Under the pieces are notes generated by a model that had not been told where the DNA came from, did not search any database, and saw only the letters and a program-made list of their open reading frames with translations. 64,000 nt of DNA. It comes from an uncultured Oligella sp. (GTDB lineage Bacteria; Pseudomonadota; Gammaproteobacteria; Burkholderiales; Burkholderiaceae_B). Location of the stretch: the NCBI GenBank assembly GCA_947632105.1, contig CANROD010000004.1, positions 1 to 64,000 of the forward strand, given 5' to 3'. Shown piece by piece: positions 16,891 to 25,870 of this stretch (positions are counted from its first letter, which is position 1; every line of letters starts with the position of its first letter). Made by a program: the position numbers and the translations under genes.

Positions 16891-19002
16891 ATGCTACCCC
16901 ATGTTAAATTAAACCATGTCGCTTTGGCCATCGCCCTAGCTAGCACAGCAGCTACATCTACCTACGCCCAAAGTCTCGAAACAACTAATGAAACACAGGA
17001 AATTGATGCCTCAGAGCAACCTGTGACTGAACTTGGCACCATCGTCGTAAGTGCTTCAGGTTTTGCACAGCAAATCAAGGATGCTCCGGCTAGCATCTCA
17101 GTAGTAACACGCGAAGAGTTAGAAAAAAAATCCTATAAAGACATTGTAGATGTAGTTAAAGACGTACCTGGTATTTTTGTTACCGGTGGCGCAGGCCATC
17201 AAGACATCAGCATCCGTGGTATGGACAAAAAATACACCATGTATCTAGTAGATGGGCGACCAGTCTCTGCTGGACGTTCAGTCAATACGAATGGTGCTGA
17301 CAGCGGCAAACAAATTGGCTTACCGCCTCTCTCCATGATTGATCGTGTTGAAGTAATCCGTGGGCCAATGTCGTCACTGTACGGTTCCGAAGCTATGGGT
17401 GGTTTAATTAATATTATTACCAGAAAAGTGTCAGATGTATGGAGTGGAACCGTATCAACCGAATACACCAAGTCTATTAACGATATCAGCAAAGACCATC
17501 ATAGTACGAGCTTATTTATGGGTGGTCCATTAATCAAAGATAGACTAGGCCTACGAATCAATGGCGGTTACAGCGCCGCTGACGAAAGTGAATATCAGGT
17601 TAACAGCGGGGCAGATAGTGGTGCTAGTTGGCCAGAAACAAAACGCCGTCAAGGGGGTGCAGAGTTAATTTTCACACCCGATGACTTTAATACCTTCTCA
17701 TTAGGCATCCAAAGCGCTAACCAAAAGACAACAACTACGCCGGGCAAAAGCATTCCCTTTGTTAACTCTAATGGGCGAGTGAATGAGGGTAACACCTATG
17801 AATACAAAAAGAATATCTACACACTAACTCATGATGGTAGATATGGCAACCTGACAACTAATACCTATCTGCAACACGATCTATCAGAAAAAGTACAAGA
17901 TCTAAAGAAACAAGAAAAAACCACAACCTTTAATACACAAGCTAATTATCTATTAGCTGGTCGTCATATGTTGACATTTGGTGGGCACTATAAGTTTGAA
18001 GACTATACGAACGAAACTAATGGCTTCCTTTCTGCTGGAGTACCTGGAGCAGTTAGCAATGTAGATCGTTGGATTGGTGCTATATTTGCCGAGGCTGAGT
18101 GGGCCTTGCTTGATGACTTCACATTAACGACAGGCTTACGATATAACCGAGATGAACTCTTTGGTGGACACCTATCACCACGTATTTATGGTGTATATCA
18201 GTACTCACCAAAATTAACAATCAAAGGGGGAATATCCACCGGCTATATGCAACCGTCTCTCTCACAAGCGACTGCAGGCTTCGGTAGTACTACTGGCGGT
18301 GGTGGCTCTCCTGCACCACACTCTCGCGCATTAATCATCGGCAACCCTGACTTAAAACCTGAAACTAGTGTCAACTACGAATTAGGCTTCGCCTTTAGTG
18401 ATGCAAATTCAGGTTTAGATACAAGTCTGATGCTCTTCCATACACAATATAAGGACAAGATTTCTGAAGACCGTTATTGTGAAAGCCCTGGAGGAGATCG
18501 TAATGACACCGCAACTTGGGCATGCCCTTATGGTGGGAACACCTACTTTTTCCTAAGCACCAACAGAAACATCAGTAAAGCAATGATGCAAGGCTTTGAG
18601 GCCACTTTTGGTTACGACCTAACACCTAGTCTACGCCTAAGTGCCAACTATACTTATACTCGCTCAGAACAAAAATCTGGTGAATTTAAAGGTGAACCTC
18701 TTAACAAGCAACCGCATCATATGGCAAACATTCAACTAGACTGGGATGCTACTGACAAACTTAATCTATGGACTCAAGGTACTTTTCGGGGTAAAACCTC
18801 TGACTATCTAAGTCGCACAAGTATGTCTACTGGCACTCCTAGCTACGCTCTGTTTGATGCAGGAGTAACTTACCAAGTCAAAAAGAACGTCCGTGTTAAA
18901 GCTGGTTTATATAATATTGCCAATAAGAAAATCACTAATGATACCTATGGTGTAGTTCTGGATGGCCGTCGCATCACTGCAGGTCTAACCGTTGACTTCT
19001 AA
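16891..19002 (+). CDS. TonB-dependent siderophore receptor (FepA/CirA type), second copy
   Basis: A 703-residue outer-membrane receptor. The signal peptide (to about YAQ, residue 27) is nearly the same as in the first receptor, while the mature protein differs. TonB-box-like ELGTIVVSAS is followed by plug motifs DAPASISVVT, ISIRGMDKKYTMYLVDGR and EVIRGPMSSLYGSEAMGGLINIITRK. The barrel carries GNPDLKPETSVNYELGF and ends in GLTVDF. A loop with two Cys (RYCESPGG and WACPYGG) is in a different place from that of the first receptor, which suggests a different ligand. Imports a ferric chelate with energy from TonB-ExbBD, which are not in the window. It ends at a strong hairpin. Confidence 0.92.
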   Translation: MLPHVKLNHVALAIALASTAATSTYAQSLETTNETQEIDASEQPVTELGTIVVSASGFAQQIKDAPASISVVTREELEKKSYKDIVDVVKDVPGIFVTGGAGHQDISIRGMDKKYTMYLVDGRPVSAGRSVNTNGADSGKQIGLPPLSMIDRVEVIRGPMSSLYGSEAMGGLINIITRKVSDVWSGTVSTEYTKSINDISKDHHSTSLFMGGPLIKDRLGLRINGGYSAADESEYQVNSGADSGASWPETKRRQGGAELIFTPDDFNTFSLGIQSANQKTTTTPGKSIPFVNSNGRVNEGNTYEYKKNIYTLTHDGRYGNLTTNTYLQHDLSEKVQDLKKQEKTTTFNTQANYLLAGRHMLTFGGHYKFEDYTNETNGFLSAGVPGAVSNVDRWIGAIFAEAEWALLDDFTLTTGLRYNRDELFGGHLSPRIYGVYQYSPKLTIKGGISTGYMQPSLSQATAGFGSTTGGGGSPAPHSRALIIGNPDLKPETSVNYELGFAFSDANSGLDTSLMLFHTQYKDKISEDRYCESPGGDRNDTATWACPYGGNTYFFLSTNRNISKAMMQGFEATFGYDLTPSLRLSANYTYTRSEQKSGEFKGEPLNKQPHHMANIQLDWDATDKLNLWTQGTFRGKTSDYLSRTSMSTGTPSYALFDAGVTYQVKKNVRVKAGLYNIANKKITNDTYGVVLDGRRITAGLTVDF

Positions 19003-19023
19003 TTCGTATTAGAGCGCAATAAG

Positions 19024-19058
19024 AAAAGCCACTTACAAAAAAATGTAAGTGGCTTTTT
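19024..19058. terminator. Strong bidirectional terminator between the second TonB receptor and the DUF4148 gene
   Basis: A perfect stem AAAAGCCACTTAC / GTAAGTGGCTTTT with an 8-base A-rich loop is followed by T runs in both directions. It serves the plus-strand receptor and the convergent DUF4148 gene. Confidence 0.88.
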
Positions 19059-19075
19059 TACAGAAAAAATCTATT

Positions 19076-19366
19076 TTAAGCAGAAATATGTTGTTCAAAC
19101 AAACCATTTTCAATCGCATCAGCTAGTTCTGCACGAACTTGCTCACGAGTTAATGACTCTACCTGTGGCATAGGGAAATTGCTTGAAAAAACATCCTTAG
19201 CAAGAAGACCGCTTTCAGTCACGACAACATCACCGCTATTAACGGCTTGAACTAGCTCCGCTTTAACTTGCTCTCGTGTTAGTGGTGCATTATCAGCAGC
19301 TATTGCTTGAGTAGCCAAAAGAGTTGAAAAAACAATTGCGATAGCAGATATTTGAGTACGTTTCAT
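19076..19366 (-). CDS. DUF4148 domain secreted protein
   Basis: A 96-residue exported protein. The signal peptide ends near AIA-ADN (about residue 23). The mature part holds two copies of an L-T-R-E-Q-V-(K/R)-A-E-L motif, LTREQVKAELVQAVNSGDVV and LTREQVRAELADAIENGLF, separated by about 40 residues; this repeat is the hallmark of DUF4148, a family found mainly in Burkholderiales. Function is unknown. AAAGGAT precedes the ATG. It has no Fur-like box in its upstream region and is separated from the TonB receptor by the shared terminator, so a role in iron uptake is not implied. Confidence 0.85.
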   Translation of the reverse strand: MKRTQISAIAIVFSTLLATQAIAADNAPLTREQVKAELVQAVNSGDVVVTESGLLAKDVFSSNFPMPQVESLTREQVRAELADAIENGLFEQHISA

Positions 19367-19400
19367 AAAGTTTATCCTTTAATTCATTTAATATATTTTG

Positions 19401-19450
19401 TCGACTTGAGGAGGAGAATTTACTTAAGCAACCTCCTCTGCCCTCGTCGA
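19401..19450. repeat. Nested inverted repeat upstream of the DUF4148 gene
   Basis: GAGGAGG and CCTCCTC form an inner 7-bp stem around a 17-base loop, and TCGAC / GTCGA form an outer pair. It lies 35-84 bases before the DUF4148 start, between it and the mscS stop. There is no clear T tract, so it is not an ordinary terminator. It could be an mRNA leader structure or a protein site. Confidence 0.5.
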
Positions 19451-19590
19451 TATATTTATAGTAACGAATATGTCATATATGATAAATGGCTGAAACGCTA
19501 ATACACTACTTCTAAAATAGAAGCAATGAACCTTTATTTTCCGTTCTACATTTTGATTTTATAAATTAAAATTCAATTACTTCACATCGC

Positions 19591-22047
19591 TCAAATACCC
19601 TTCTCTTGATCCTCCTCGTTATCAGATACCACCAACTCCAACTCATTGCCCAATACATCTGTCGAGCCTTGAACTGCTGGTGTCAAATAACTAGGCGTAT
19701 GTCCGGCTGAAGGTGCATTCCCTCTTCGCATGGATGCTTGTCTTTGACTCTCTGCTCTACTAAAATTCACGTTAGCTGCTGGCGCGTTGCCATTTCTATC
19801 CTGACCAAAATACACCACGGTATGCGGATACGGCAACTCAATATTAGCAGCATTGAAATGCTTTTTAACCAAGCGATTATAACCACGCTGGACAGCCCAC
19901 TGCATACCAGGTGTCGTTTTAATTAAGACCCTAATCGTTACGCCTTTATCACTAAGAGCGGTAACACCTGGAATAGTAATTTCCTCAAGAATTTCAGGAG
20001 CAAGCACCTCATCTTCCATCAGCTCAGCAAATGCATATTTTAAATGCTCAATCGCATAGTCGACATTTTCACGATGTGCAATTGTGTACTCACCCATGTG
20101 ATAAGAAAAATCACGCATATGATTTACTACCACATCAACTGATGAGAATGGAATAAGGTGATAACCACCATCCACGGTACGTATACCCACTGAACGGATA
20201 GTCATTTTTTCAACCGTGCCAAAAACACCACCAGCCTCAACGACATCATTAACATTCATCCCATTTTCAAGCTGAATAAACACACCGGTGATAATATCTT
20301 GCACCAACTTTTGTGCACCAAAACCAATCGCTAAACCTACCACTCCCGCACCAGCAAGTAGCGGAGCAATATTAATACCAACCTCTGACAGCACCACTAA
20401 GATTGCCATAGTGACAATAACAATCAACACAGCATTTCTCAGAATGGACAGCAATGTTTTTTCACGTGCACTGGGTGCATGCTCACCAGTCCCACTGAGA
20501 CGCCCCTCAATAAGACTAGCAGTCACACTCCAACTCAACGCCGCAATCAATAAAACTATGCCAACATTGACGACCATATTGATTGTTGCCTTACCGGATG
20601 TTGAGCTGAGCCACATAGACAAATCAAACGCATGCCATGCATCAAGAATAACTAATAACACTACCCCAAGCGTCAGAATACGCAAGCCCTTGAGCATAGC
20701 TGGCACATATGAGTTAATACGCTCCTCAAGCATAGGTAGCTTCGATCGCAGCTCATCAGACAAGTGAATTCGTCTACTAAGCACCGCAGTCAGTATCGTC
20801 GATAAAAATAAGCCTATCACAATAGCCACGACACTTTGCATAGTCGCATGCGCCATAAAGGGCAAGGCATTAACTGGGTCTATTTGACTGACGACCAAGA
20901 GCACGGTAAAGTAGATAATTGCTAAGACATACCATACTTTGGCAAACAAACGCATTAAGGTACCAAAAAATGCCACAGTTGACTGATTCGCTCGTCGAAC
21001 AAAACTATCATGCACCTCAACTCGGTGCTTCAAAATACCTCTGACAGCATAAATAAAAACACCAAACATAATCAATAAATGAATGATATTCCCTAATGAG
21101 GTACTAAATAAGAGGCTCACTACCGGTACAACTACAAGCATGCCATACCCAACAGTGGTAACCAACGTGCTTAGCCACTTATTCCAATATCGAGCAATCT
21201 CATCAGACATCATAAACAGTCTCAAATGCGGGTAACGAGGAGCAAAGATCAAACGTACTAGCGCCCGTGAAAATTCAACCACAACGAAAGCATTGACGAA
21301 AAGAGACTCAAGTACCCCTATCTCACCATTCGCCTCATTAAGAGAAATGACTACACCATAGCCCACCATAGCGGCCAAAGCGATAGCCACAACATCAATA
21401 GCGAAAGCACCAAAAATAGCTACTAGTTTGCGCAATAACACAAACTCTTTAGCGTGACGTTGATGCTTTTGAGTCGATTTTTGAACGTGAGTGGCCCAGT
21501 GTTCAATTCCTAAAAAAAATCGAGATGCTATTAAGCGAGTCAAAATAAAGGCGATGGCCGTAACGAACATGACTAAGAAAAACTTCCATAGTACTGTCTG
21601 CCACCCATCCATCCTGGTGTCCTCAACCTCTTTGCCACTAACAATAGAACCAAGGGTTTCTGCTGCAGAATCCAAGTCATCAATCACTTTTGTTAGAAAA
21701 ACCTGTGTCGTATCCGCTACTCGTCTGGGTAGGGAGTCAGCTGCCTCGGCATCTTCTGTCGCGGCAACTGTCAACGGGTCTTCAGTTACCTGACCTCGTA
21801 ATTGTTCAATTAGTTGTTGACGAGTTTGTTCATTTTCTAACAGATCTGCTAGCTGTGCAGGAGATGCTGTCGTAGTCACAGCAGCACCAGTCGCCGCCTC
21901 AGTAGACGTAGCTGTAACAGCATGCACCGTACCTACTGAGCACAGCAATAGAATGGCGCAAAGAAATAAAAGAAATGGATTAAACCAAGCCCTAACATCA
22001 GTTGTTCTGGGCGGTTTTGGTGAAGTTATATTGAAAAACTCTCGCAC
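19591..22047 (-). CDS. Large MscS-family mechanosensitive channel (YbiO-like)
   Basis: An 818-residue inner-membrane protein. The signal-like N-terminus (FLLFLCAILLLCSVGTVHA) is followed by a periplasmic segment with QLADLLENEQTRQQLIEQLR, a pattern also seen in E. coli YbiO, then about ten hydrophobic segments. The C-terminal MscS core (about 560-700) has the pore helix AGAGVVGLAIGFGAQKLVQD, then IQLENGMNVNDVVEAGG and VDGGYHLIPFSSV of the beta domain. It likely releases solutes during osmotic downshock. The start codon is GTG; no in-frame ATG is available before the first membrane helix. The acidic 40-residue tail (ELELVVSDNEEDQEK) is not part of the core fold. Confidence 0.88.
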   Translation of the reverse strand: MREFFNITSPKPPRTTDVRAWFNPFLLFLCAILLLCSVGTVHAVTATSTEAATGAAVTTTASPAQLADLLENEQTRQQLIEQLRGQVTEDPLTVAATEDAEAADSLPRRVADTTQVFLTKVIDDLDSAAETLGSIVSGKEVEDTRMDGWQTVLWKFFLVMFVTAIAFILTRLIASRFFLGIEHWATHVQKSTQKHQRHAKEFVLLRKLVAIFGAFAIDVVAIALAAMVGYGVVISLNEANGEIGVLESLFVNAFVVVEFSRALVRLIFAPRYPHLRLFMMSDEIARYWNKWLSTLVTTVGYGMLVVVPVVSLLFSTSLGNIIHLLIMFGVFIYAVRGILKHRVEVHDSFVRRANQSTVAFFGTLMRLFAKVWYVLAIIYFTVLLVVSQIDPVNALPFMAHATMQSVVAIVIGLFLSTILTAVLSRRIHLSDELRSKLPMLEERINSYVPAMLKGLRILTLGVVLLVILDAWHAFDLSMWLSSTSGKATINMVVNVGIVLLIAALSWSVTASLIEGRLSGTGEHAPSAREKTLLSILRNAVLIVIVTMAILVVLSEVGINIAPLLAGAGVVGLAIGFGAQKLVQDIITGVFIQLENGMNVNDVVEAGGVFGTVEKMTIRSVGIRTVDGGYHLIPFSSVDVVVNHMRDFSYHMGEYTIAHRENVDYAIEHLKYAFAELMEDEVLAPEILEEITIPGVTALSDKGVTIRVLIKTTPGMQWAVQRGYNRLVKKHFNAANIELPYPHTVVYFGQDRNGNAPAANVNFSRAESQRQASMRRGNAPSAGHTPSYLTPAVQGSTDVLGNELELVVSDNEEDQEKGI

Positions 22048-22265
22048 TATACTGCTCTCTTTTATAGAAATAGAAATTACTTAGCAATAAAGTAACATAG
22101 GCAGTATGTTTGATGAAAGTGAGATAGACTTATGTAACTGAGCGTATCAAATAGTTGCTATAGGTAGCTATACATAATGCAGTTTAATAAGTATGGGCAT
22201 GCTGACACCGCAACGTGGCCAATAAATTCATACTACGCTATATGATGACCTCTATATGACGGGCA

Positions 22266-22295
22266 ATAAAAAAGCTACGATATATATCGTAGCTT
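22266..22295 (-). terminator. Terminator after tRNA-Lys
   Basis: The perfect palindrome AAGCTACGATAT / ATATCGTAGCTT is followed on the minus strand by TTTTTTATTG, just downstream of the tRNA 3' end. Confidence 0.85.
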
Positions 22296-22300
22296 AATTA

Positions 22301-22376
22301 TGGTGGGCTGGGCGAGATTCGAACTCGCGACCAACGGATTAAAAGTCCGCTGCTCTACCGACTGAGCTACCAGCCC
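22301..22376 (-). tRNA. tRNA-Lys, anticodon UUU
   Basis: The minus strand gives a complete 76-nt cloverleaf starting GGGCTGGTAGCTCAG and ending with an encoded CCA. The acceptor arm GGGCTGG / CCAGCCC pairs, the anticodon loop is GACTTTTAA with anticodon TTT, and the T arm has GTTCGAATC. The anticodon is one whose wobble U34 is modified by the MnmE-MnmG-MnmC pathway, of which an MnmC-like gene lies 3.5 kb away. Confidence 0.97.
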
Positions 22377-22487
22377 TTGAAAGATTAAAATTATGACTTA
22401 ATTCATAAGACCTGTCAACACCTATTTATCATTTGTTGTTTAAAAGTATATTTATGTGTCTTTTTAAACAACAAAACAACAAAAAAG

Positions 22488-23411
22488 CTATTTTTCTTCA
22501 ATTATTTTTTCCATAACATTCAAAACTTTTTGAGTGTGGCGCCACTCAACTACTGTTACTGCAATACCACTGCCACAAACAATTAAAATACCTACCCACG
22601 CCCAAACATCAGGGAACTGCCCCCAAATTACAAAACCTAGTGCAGCAGCCGCAATAATCTGAAAATAACTAAACGGTGCCAGTAAAGAAGCCGGTGCATG
22701 CTGATAGGCCTTTATTTGCAATAAATGCCCCAATGCGCCAAACACACCCACATTGATGACAACAAACCATTCCCACAATCTAAAACTTCCTAGCACAGCG
22801 AGACTTTCATGCCACTGAAAAGGCACTAAAACAACTCCACCAAACAAACCGACAATCCCAGTCCAGAGTAAGGTAGTCTGAGAGTCATCAGCAGCCAGCT
22901 TTTTAGTGTACATATACTGCACCGCAATCATTACTGCAGCCAGTAAAGCATAAGCCACACCTACTGGGTCTAAACCAGCCCCAGGACGCACAATAATAAG
23001 CACCCCAAGAAAACCGACTATAGCAGCAACCCAACGGTGCAAATGCGCAGGCTCACCCAAAAACCAGGGTGCCGCACAAAGCACTACTAAAGGTGCTAAA
23101 AAGTAAATGGCTGTTGCCTCAGCTTGAGGTAAATACGATAACGCTTTAAAAACAGCTAATGTAATAAGCATCGTCGTGAGGCCACGGATGATTTGCCTTT
23201 TATAACTTTTACTTTGAAAAACAACTAAACCTTTTTTGGGCAAAGTAATAGCCAATACCAACACCACATGCACCGCATATCTAAAAAACACTAGGCAAAA
23301 AAGAGGCAAGCTCATTTGCATTAACCACTTGCCGCTTGCCTCTTGAGTTGATAATGCCCATGTTGATAAAACTAGTAGAGCAATACCAAGGAATATATTG
23401 TGGCCACTCAT
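22488..23411 (-). CDS. EamA/DMT-superfamily permease
   Basis: A 307-residue inner-membrane transporter with ten hydrophobic segments arranged as two EamA repeats. The first repeat contains LPLFCLVFFRYAVH and QAEATAIYFLAPLVVLCAAP, the second HAPASLLAPFSYFQIIAAAALGFVIWGQFPD, both common DMT motifs. The direction and substrate of transport cannot be read. The start is 2 bases after the stop of the GH31-like gene, so the two are cotranscribed and may be functionally linked. Confidence 0.88.
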   Translation of the reverse strand: MSGHNIFLGIALLVLSTWALSTQEASGKWLMQMSLPLFCLVFFRYAVHVVLVLAITLPKKGLVVFQSKSYKRQIIRGLTTMLITLAVFKALSYLPQAEATAIYFLAPLVVLCAAPWFLGEPAHLHRWVAAIVGFLGVLIIVRPGAGLDPVGVAYALLAAVMIAVQYMYTKKLAADDSQTTLLWTGIVGLFGGVVLVPFQWHESLAVLGSFRLWEWFVVINVGVFGALGHLLQIKAYQHAPASLLAPFSYFQIIAAAALGFVIWGQFPDVWAWVGILIVCGSGIAVTVVEWRHTQKVLNVMEKIIEEK

Positions 23412-23413
23412 AG

Positions 23414-25735
23414 CTATCTGACCGGCGAAATCCTAACCTCAGCACCTCGACGCTTCACCTCTAACTCATCAGTAGATAGGATTTTTAGACCCTCCAAGCC
23501 CTTAATATAGCTTGAGCCCTGCATCTGCATAACACGGATTTTATTGCGCATTACCACAGGGTTGTGGATAGGCATACCGAACAACCAAATTTCATCTAAC
23601 AAACGAGCGGAGTTCATCTCACCAAGATGCGCGATCGTAGGCCCCATCGCCAACATATGGCCCTCACGACCAAAGGCAGGGACAGTATCAAGACCGCAGC
23701 TATACTCCAACACCTGACCGCCTTCATAACGCTCACCAGTATTTAGATCCCACCAAGCCTCATTAGCAGGCAAATAAACAATCGTACTGCCACTCTCTTC
23801 TAGAATTGGTGCAATCAACACGGCAGGTCCAAATAAAAACTGCCGGTCGAACTCGGCCGCTATAGCGTCATTAGGAAAAGCCAAAGGCATAGAACTCTGG
23901 ATTGGTTGACCGCCTCGTACACCTTCTTCAACAATACCGAGCACATATGGGATCAAACGATATCGCAAAGACAACCATTGCTTGGCAATCCTTTGTGTAT
24001 CCTCATCATAGTAAATCGGCAACTGCTCTATCTTCGCATGGAAAGAGAAATTGCCGCTAAAGGTTGAGAGTGCCAACCAACGCAAGAATAAATCAGCCTC
24101 CATCGGCTCATCACCGGCACGACCAATACTATGCTTAACAAAAGGCACACAACTATTTTGCGCACTAATTAAGGTACGATACAACTGATTCAAGCCTTCC
24201 CAAGAGCTGGCAAACGACTCCAATTCGAGATACGGTCGACGCTGGCTAGCGACATTAATTTGGTCATGAAGCACGACCCCCTCAGGTGGTGTTGTAGCAG
24301 CTGAAATACCATCGTATAACGCTTGCTCCAACAGCGTAGGGTATAGCGCCCTGAGTACGGCTCCCTCCTCGCTATGACGACCACTAGCCTCATCAGGTAA
24401 CTCAAATATGGAGGTAGTGGTTTTTAAAGACTGCCCATGCTCAAGCAATTGCTGATGCTTATCACGCCAGAAATTATATGCGTCCTTGTAAGTGAGATCG
24501 AGTAAGCCATAATCCTGACCAGCAGTATGTTTAGAGCCAGTAAAGCGTAATGCATCACCCTCAGCATCCATAATCATCCAACCACGGTCCTGAAGCTCTT
24601 CAAAGAGATGCGTACCGACAAGAACAGCTGGGAAAGTTGGCACCATCGCATGCCAGTGATTGTCCTTTAAAAGGTCAAAATAAGAACGCGTATTGGCCTC
24701 TAAACGCTCGGTGTTCCAATCCAAATTTAAACGATCGCTATCGATCATCACTAGACCTGGCCAAGCATACTCCAAGCTATTAATAGAAATTTCATGATCA
24801 CGCAATTGATTGGCAAAGACTAAAAACTCCTCGTCACCTTGCCCATCCAATTGCTGCAAACCAACCCCCATAGCCCCTAGTAAAGGCTGACCACCACGGC
24901 CCGTTAAAGCCGTGTATTGATCAAAAATAGCTAAAGGCTCACCACTGAATAAATACAAGTCAAAAACCTTATTGTCCGTACGGAGTTGATAACTAGATTC
25001 ATCATCCGCCACTGCGACACTGTGGATACTACGGTCTAAGCCGTCTAAATACAGCCCCCAACCGTGAGTAGACCAAGCAAGAGGCGCAAATTTATATTCT
25101 ACTAAGTCAGAAACCAACTCCTCACTACGACGATTAAAGTTCTGCTCAGTCAGCCCCAAACCATAAACGGCTTGCCCTTCCGGCAAATCAAGCATTAACA
25201 CCCAAGACTCATCAAAGACCCAAGGCTCTTCATAGTCACTTGATGTTTGAAGTATAACCTCAGCATTAGCAAAAGCCTCTATCGCAACCTGCTCAAGACT
25301 AACCTCTTGCTCCTCGCCATCCTCTGGTACTGCTTCGCTCTCGCTAACTGTCGGTTTTAATAACTTTAAAGAAAATGGCTTAACAGACATTAATAAGGCA
25401 CAGCCTTTTTGTGCCAAGAGCCAAGAACCATTTTGCTCTACAACAACTAACTCTGCCGGCTGATCATTAGGAACAACTGAGAGTTCCTGTCTCGTTTTAG
25501 CTCGTTCATTAGACTCAGGTAGGGATAAACTTTTTTGGGAGCCGCAGCAAAATCTAAAGACACCGGGTGCTTGAGCCTCTATACGTAGTACATAATCCTT
25601 AAAACCGGTCGAAAACTCTACGCTATGGCCTTGCTTGCTAACTAGGGCTAACTCTTCAAATTGAATCACACAACTCTCTTTTATTAACTTGGATAAATTT
25701 GGACTTATGTCATTTTTATAGGGATAATTGTCCAC
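23414..25735 (-). CDS. GH31-like protein apparently lacking both catalytic aspartates
   Basis: A 773-residue protein with glycoside hydrolase family 31 layout: an N-terminal galactose-mutarotase-like part with VYGLGLTEQNFNRR (about 190-203), a TIM barrel (about 285-600) with DLTYKDAYNFWRDK and the conserved FVKHSIG...LRWLALSTFSGNFSFH stretch, and a C-terminal beta part with FLFGPAVLIAPILEE. The nucleophile region, normally K-T-D-F-G-E, reads KTTTSIFE (about 438-445) with no Asp. The acid/base region, normally W-x-G-D before S-x-W-E, reads LELESFASSWEG with no Asp. By my alignment it is a pseudo-enzyme or has changed chemistry. The start is uncertain: GTG at 25735 as tracked, or GTG at 25669, which has an AGAGAG upstream. 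Confidence 0.72.
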   Translation of the reverse strand: MDNYPYKNDISPNLSKLIKESCVIQFEELALVSKQGHSVEFSTGFKDYVLRIEAQAPGVFRFCCGSQKSLSLPESNERAKTRQELSVVPNDQPAELVVVEQNGSWLLAQKGCALLMSVKPFSLKLLKPTVSESEAVPEDGEEQEVSLEQVAIEAFANAEVILQTSSDYEEPWVFDESWVLMLDLPEGQAVYGLGLTEQNFNRRSEELVSDLVEYKFAPLAWSTHGWGLYLDGLDRSIHSVAVADDESSYQLRTDNKVFDLYLFSGEPLAIFDQYTALTGRGGQPLLGAMGVGLQQLDGQGDEEFLVFANQLRDHEISINSLEYAWPGLVMIDSDRLNLDWNTERLEANTRSYFDLLKDNHWHAMVPTFPAVLVGTHLFEELQDRGWMIMDAEGDALRFTGSKHTAGQDYGLLDLTYKDAYNFWRDKHQQLLEHGQSLKTTTSIFELPDEASGRHSEEGAVLRALYPTLLEQALYDGISAATTPPEGVVLHDQINVASQRRPYLELESFASSWEGLNQLYRTLISAQNSCVPFVKHSIGRAGDEPMEADLFLRWLALSTFSGNFSFHAKIEQLPIYYDEDTQRIAKQWLSLRYRLIPYVLGIVEEGVRGGQPIQSSMPLAFPNDAIAAEFDRQFLFGPAVLIAPILEESGSTIVYLPANEAWWDLNTGERYEGGQVLEYSCGLDTVPAFGREGHMLAMGPTIAHLGEMNSARLLDEIWLFGMPIHNPVVMRNKIRVMQMQGSSYIKGLEGLKILSTDELEVKRRGAEVRISPVR

Positions 25736-25870
25736 ATATAAACTACCATTATGACTTTTTTTTCACTATATTTAAACCCAAATTGATTTTTAATCATATT
25801 TAGGATTAAAATAGCGTGCTTTTTTTTCTTAGTTAATCGTCACAAAATTGTCACTTGGTTACGCCCTAAT

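Noticed and set aside
13069-19450. The iron-uptake island as a recent genomic island or mobile element
   Set aside because: No integrase, transposase, direct repeats or clear compositional shift is seen, and the tRNA-Lys gene is 3 kb away on the other side of the MscS gene with no att-like duplicate noticed.
20288-20767. 159-residue plus-strand ORF opposite the MscS channel gene
   Set aside because: Shadow frame of a well-supported channel gene, Thr/Ile/Ala-rich composition from the antisense of membrane helices, no start signals.
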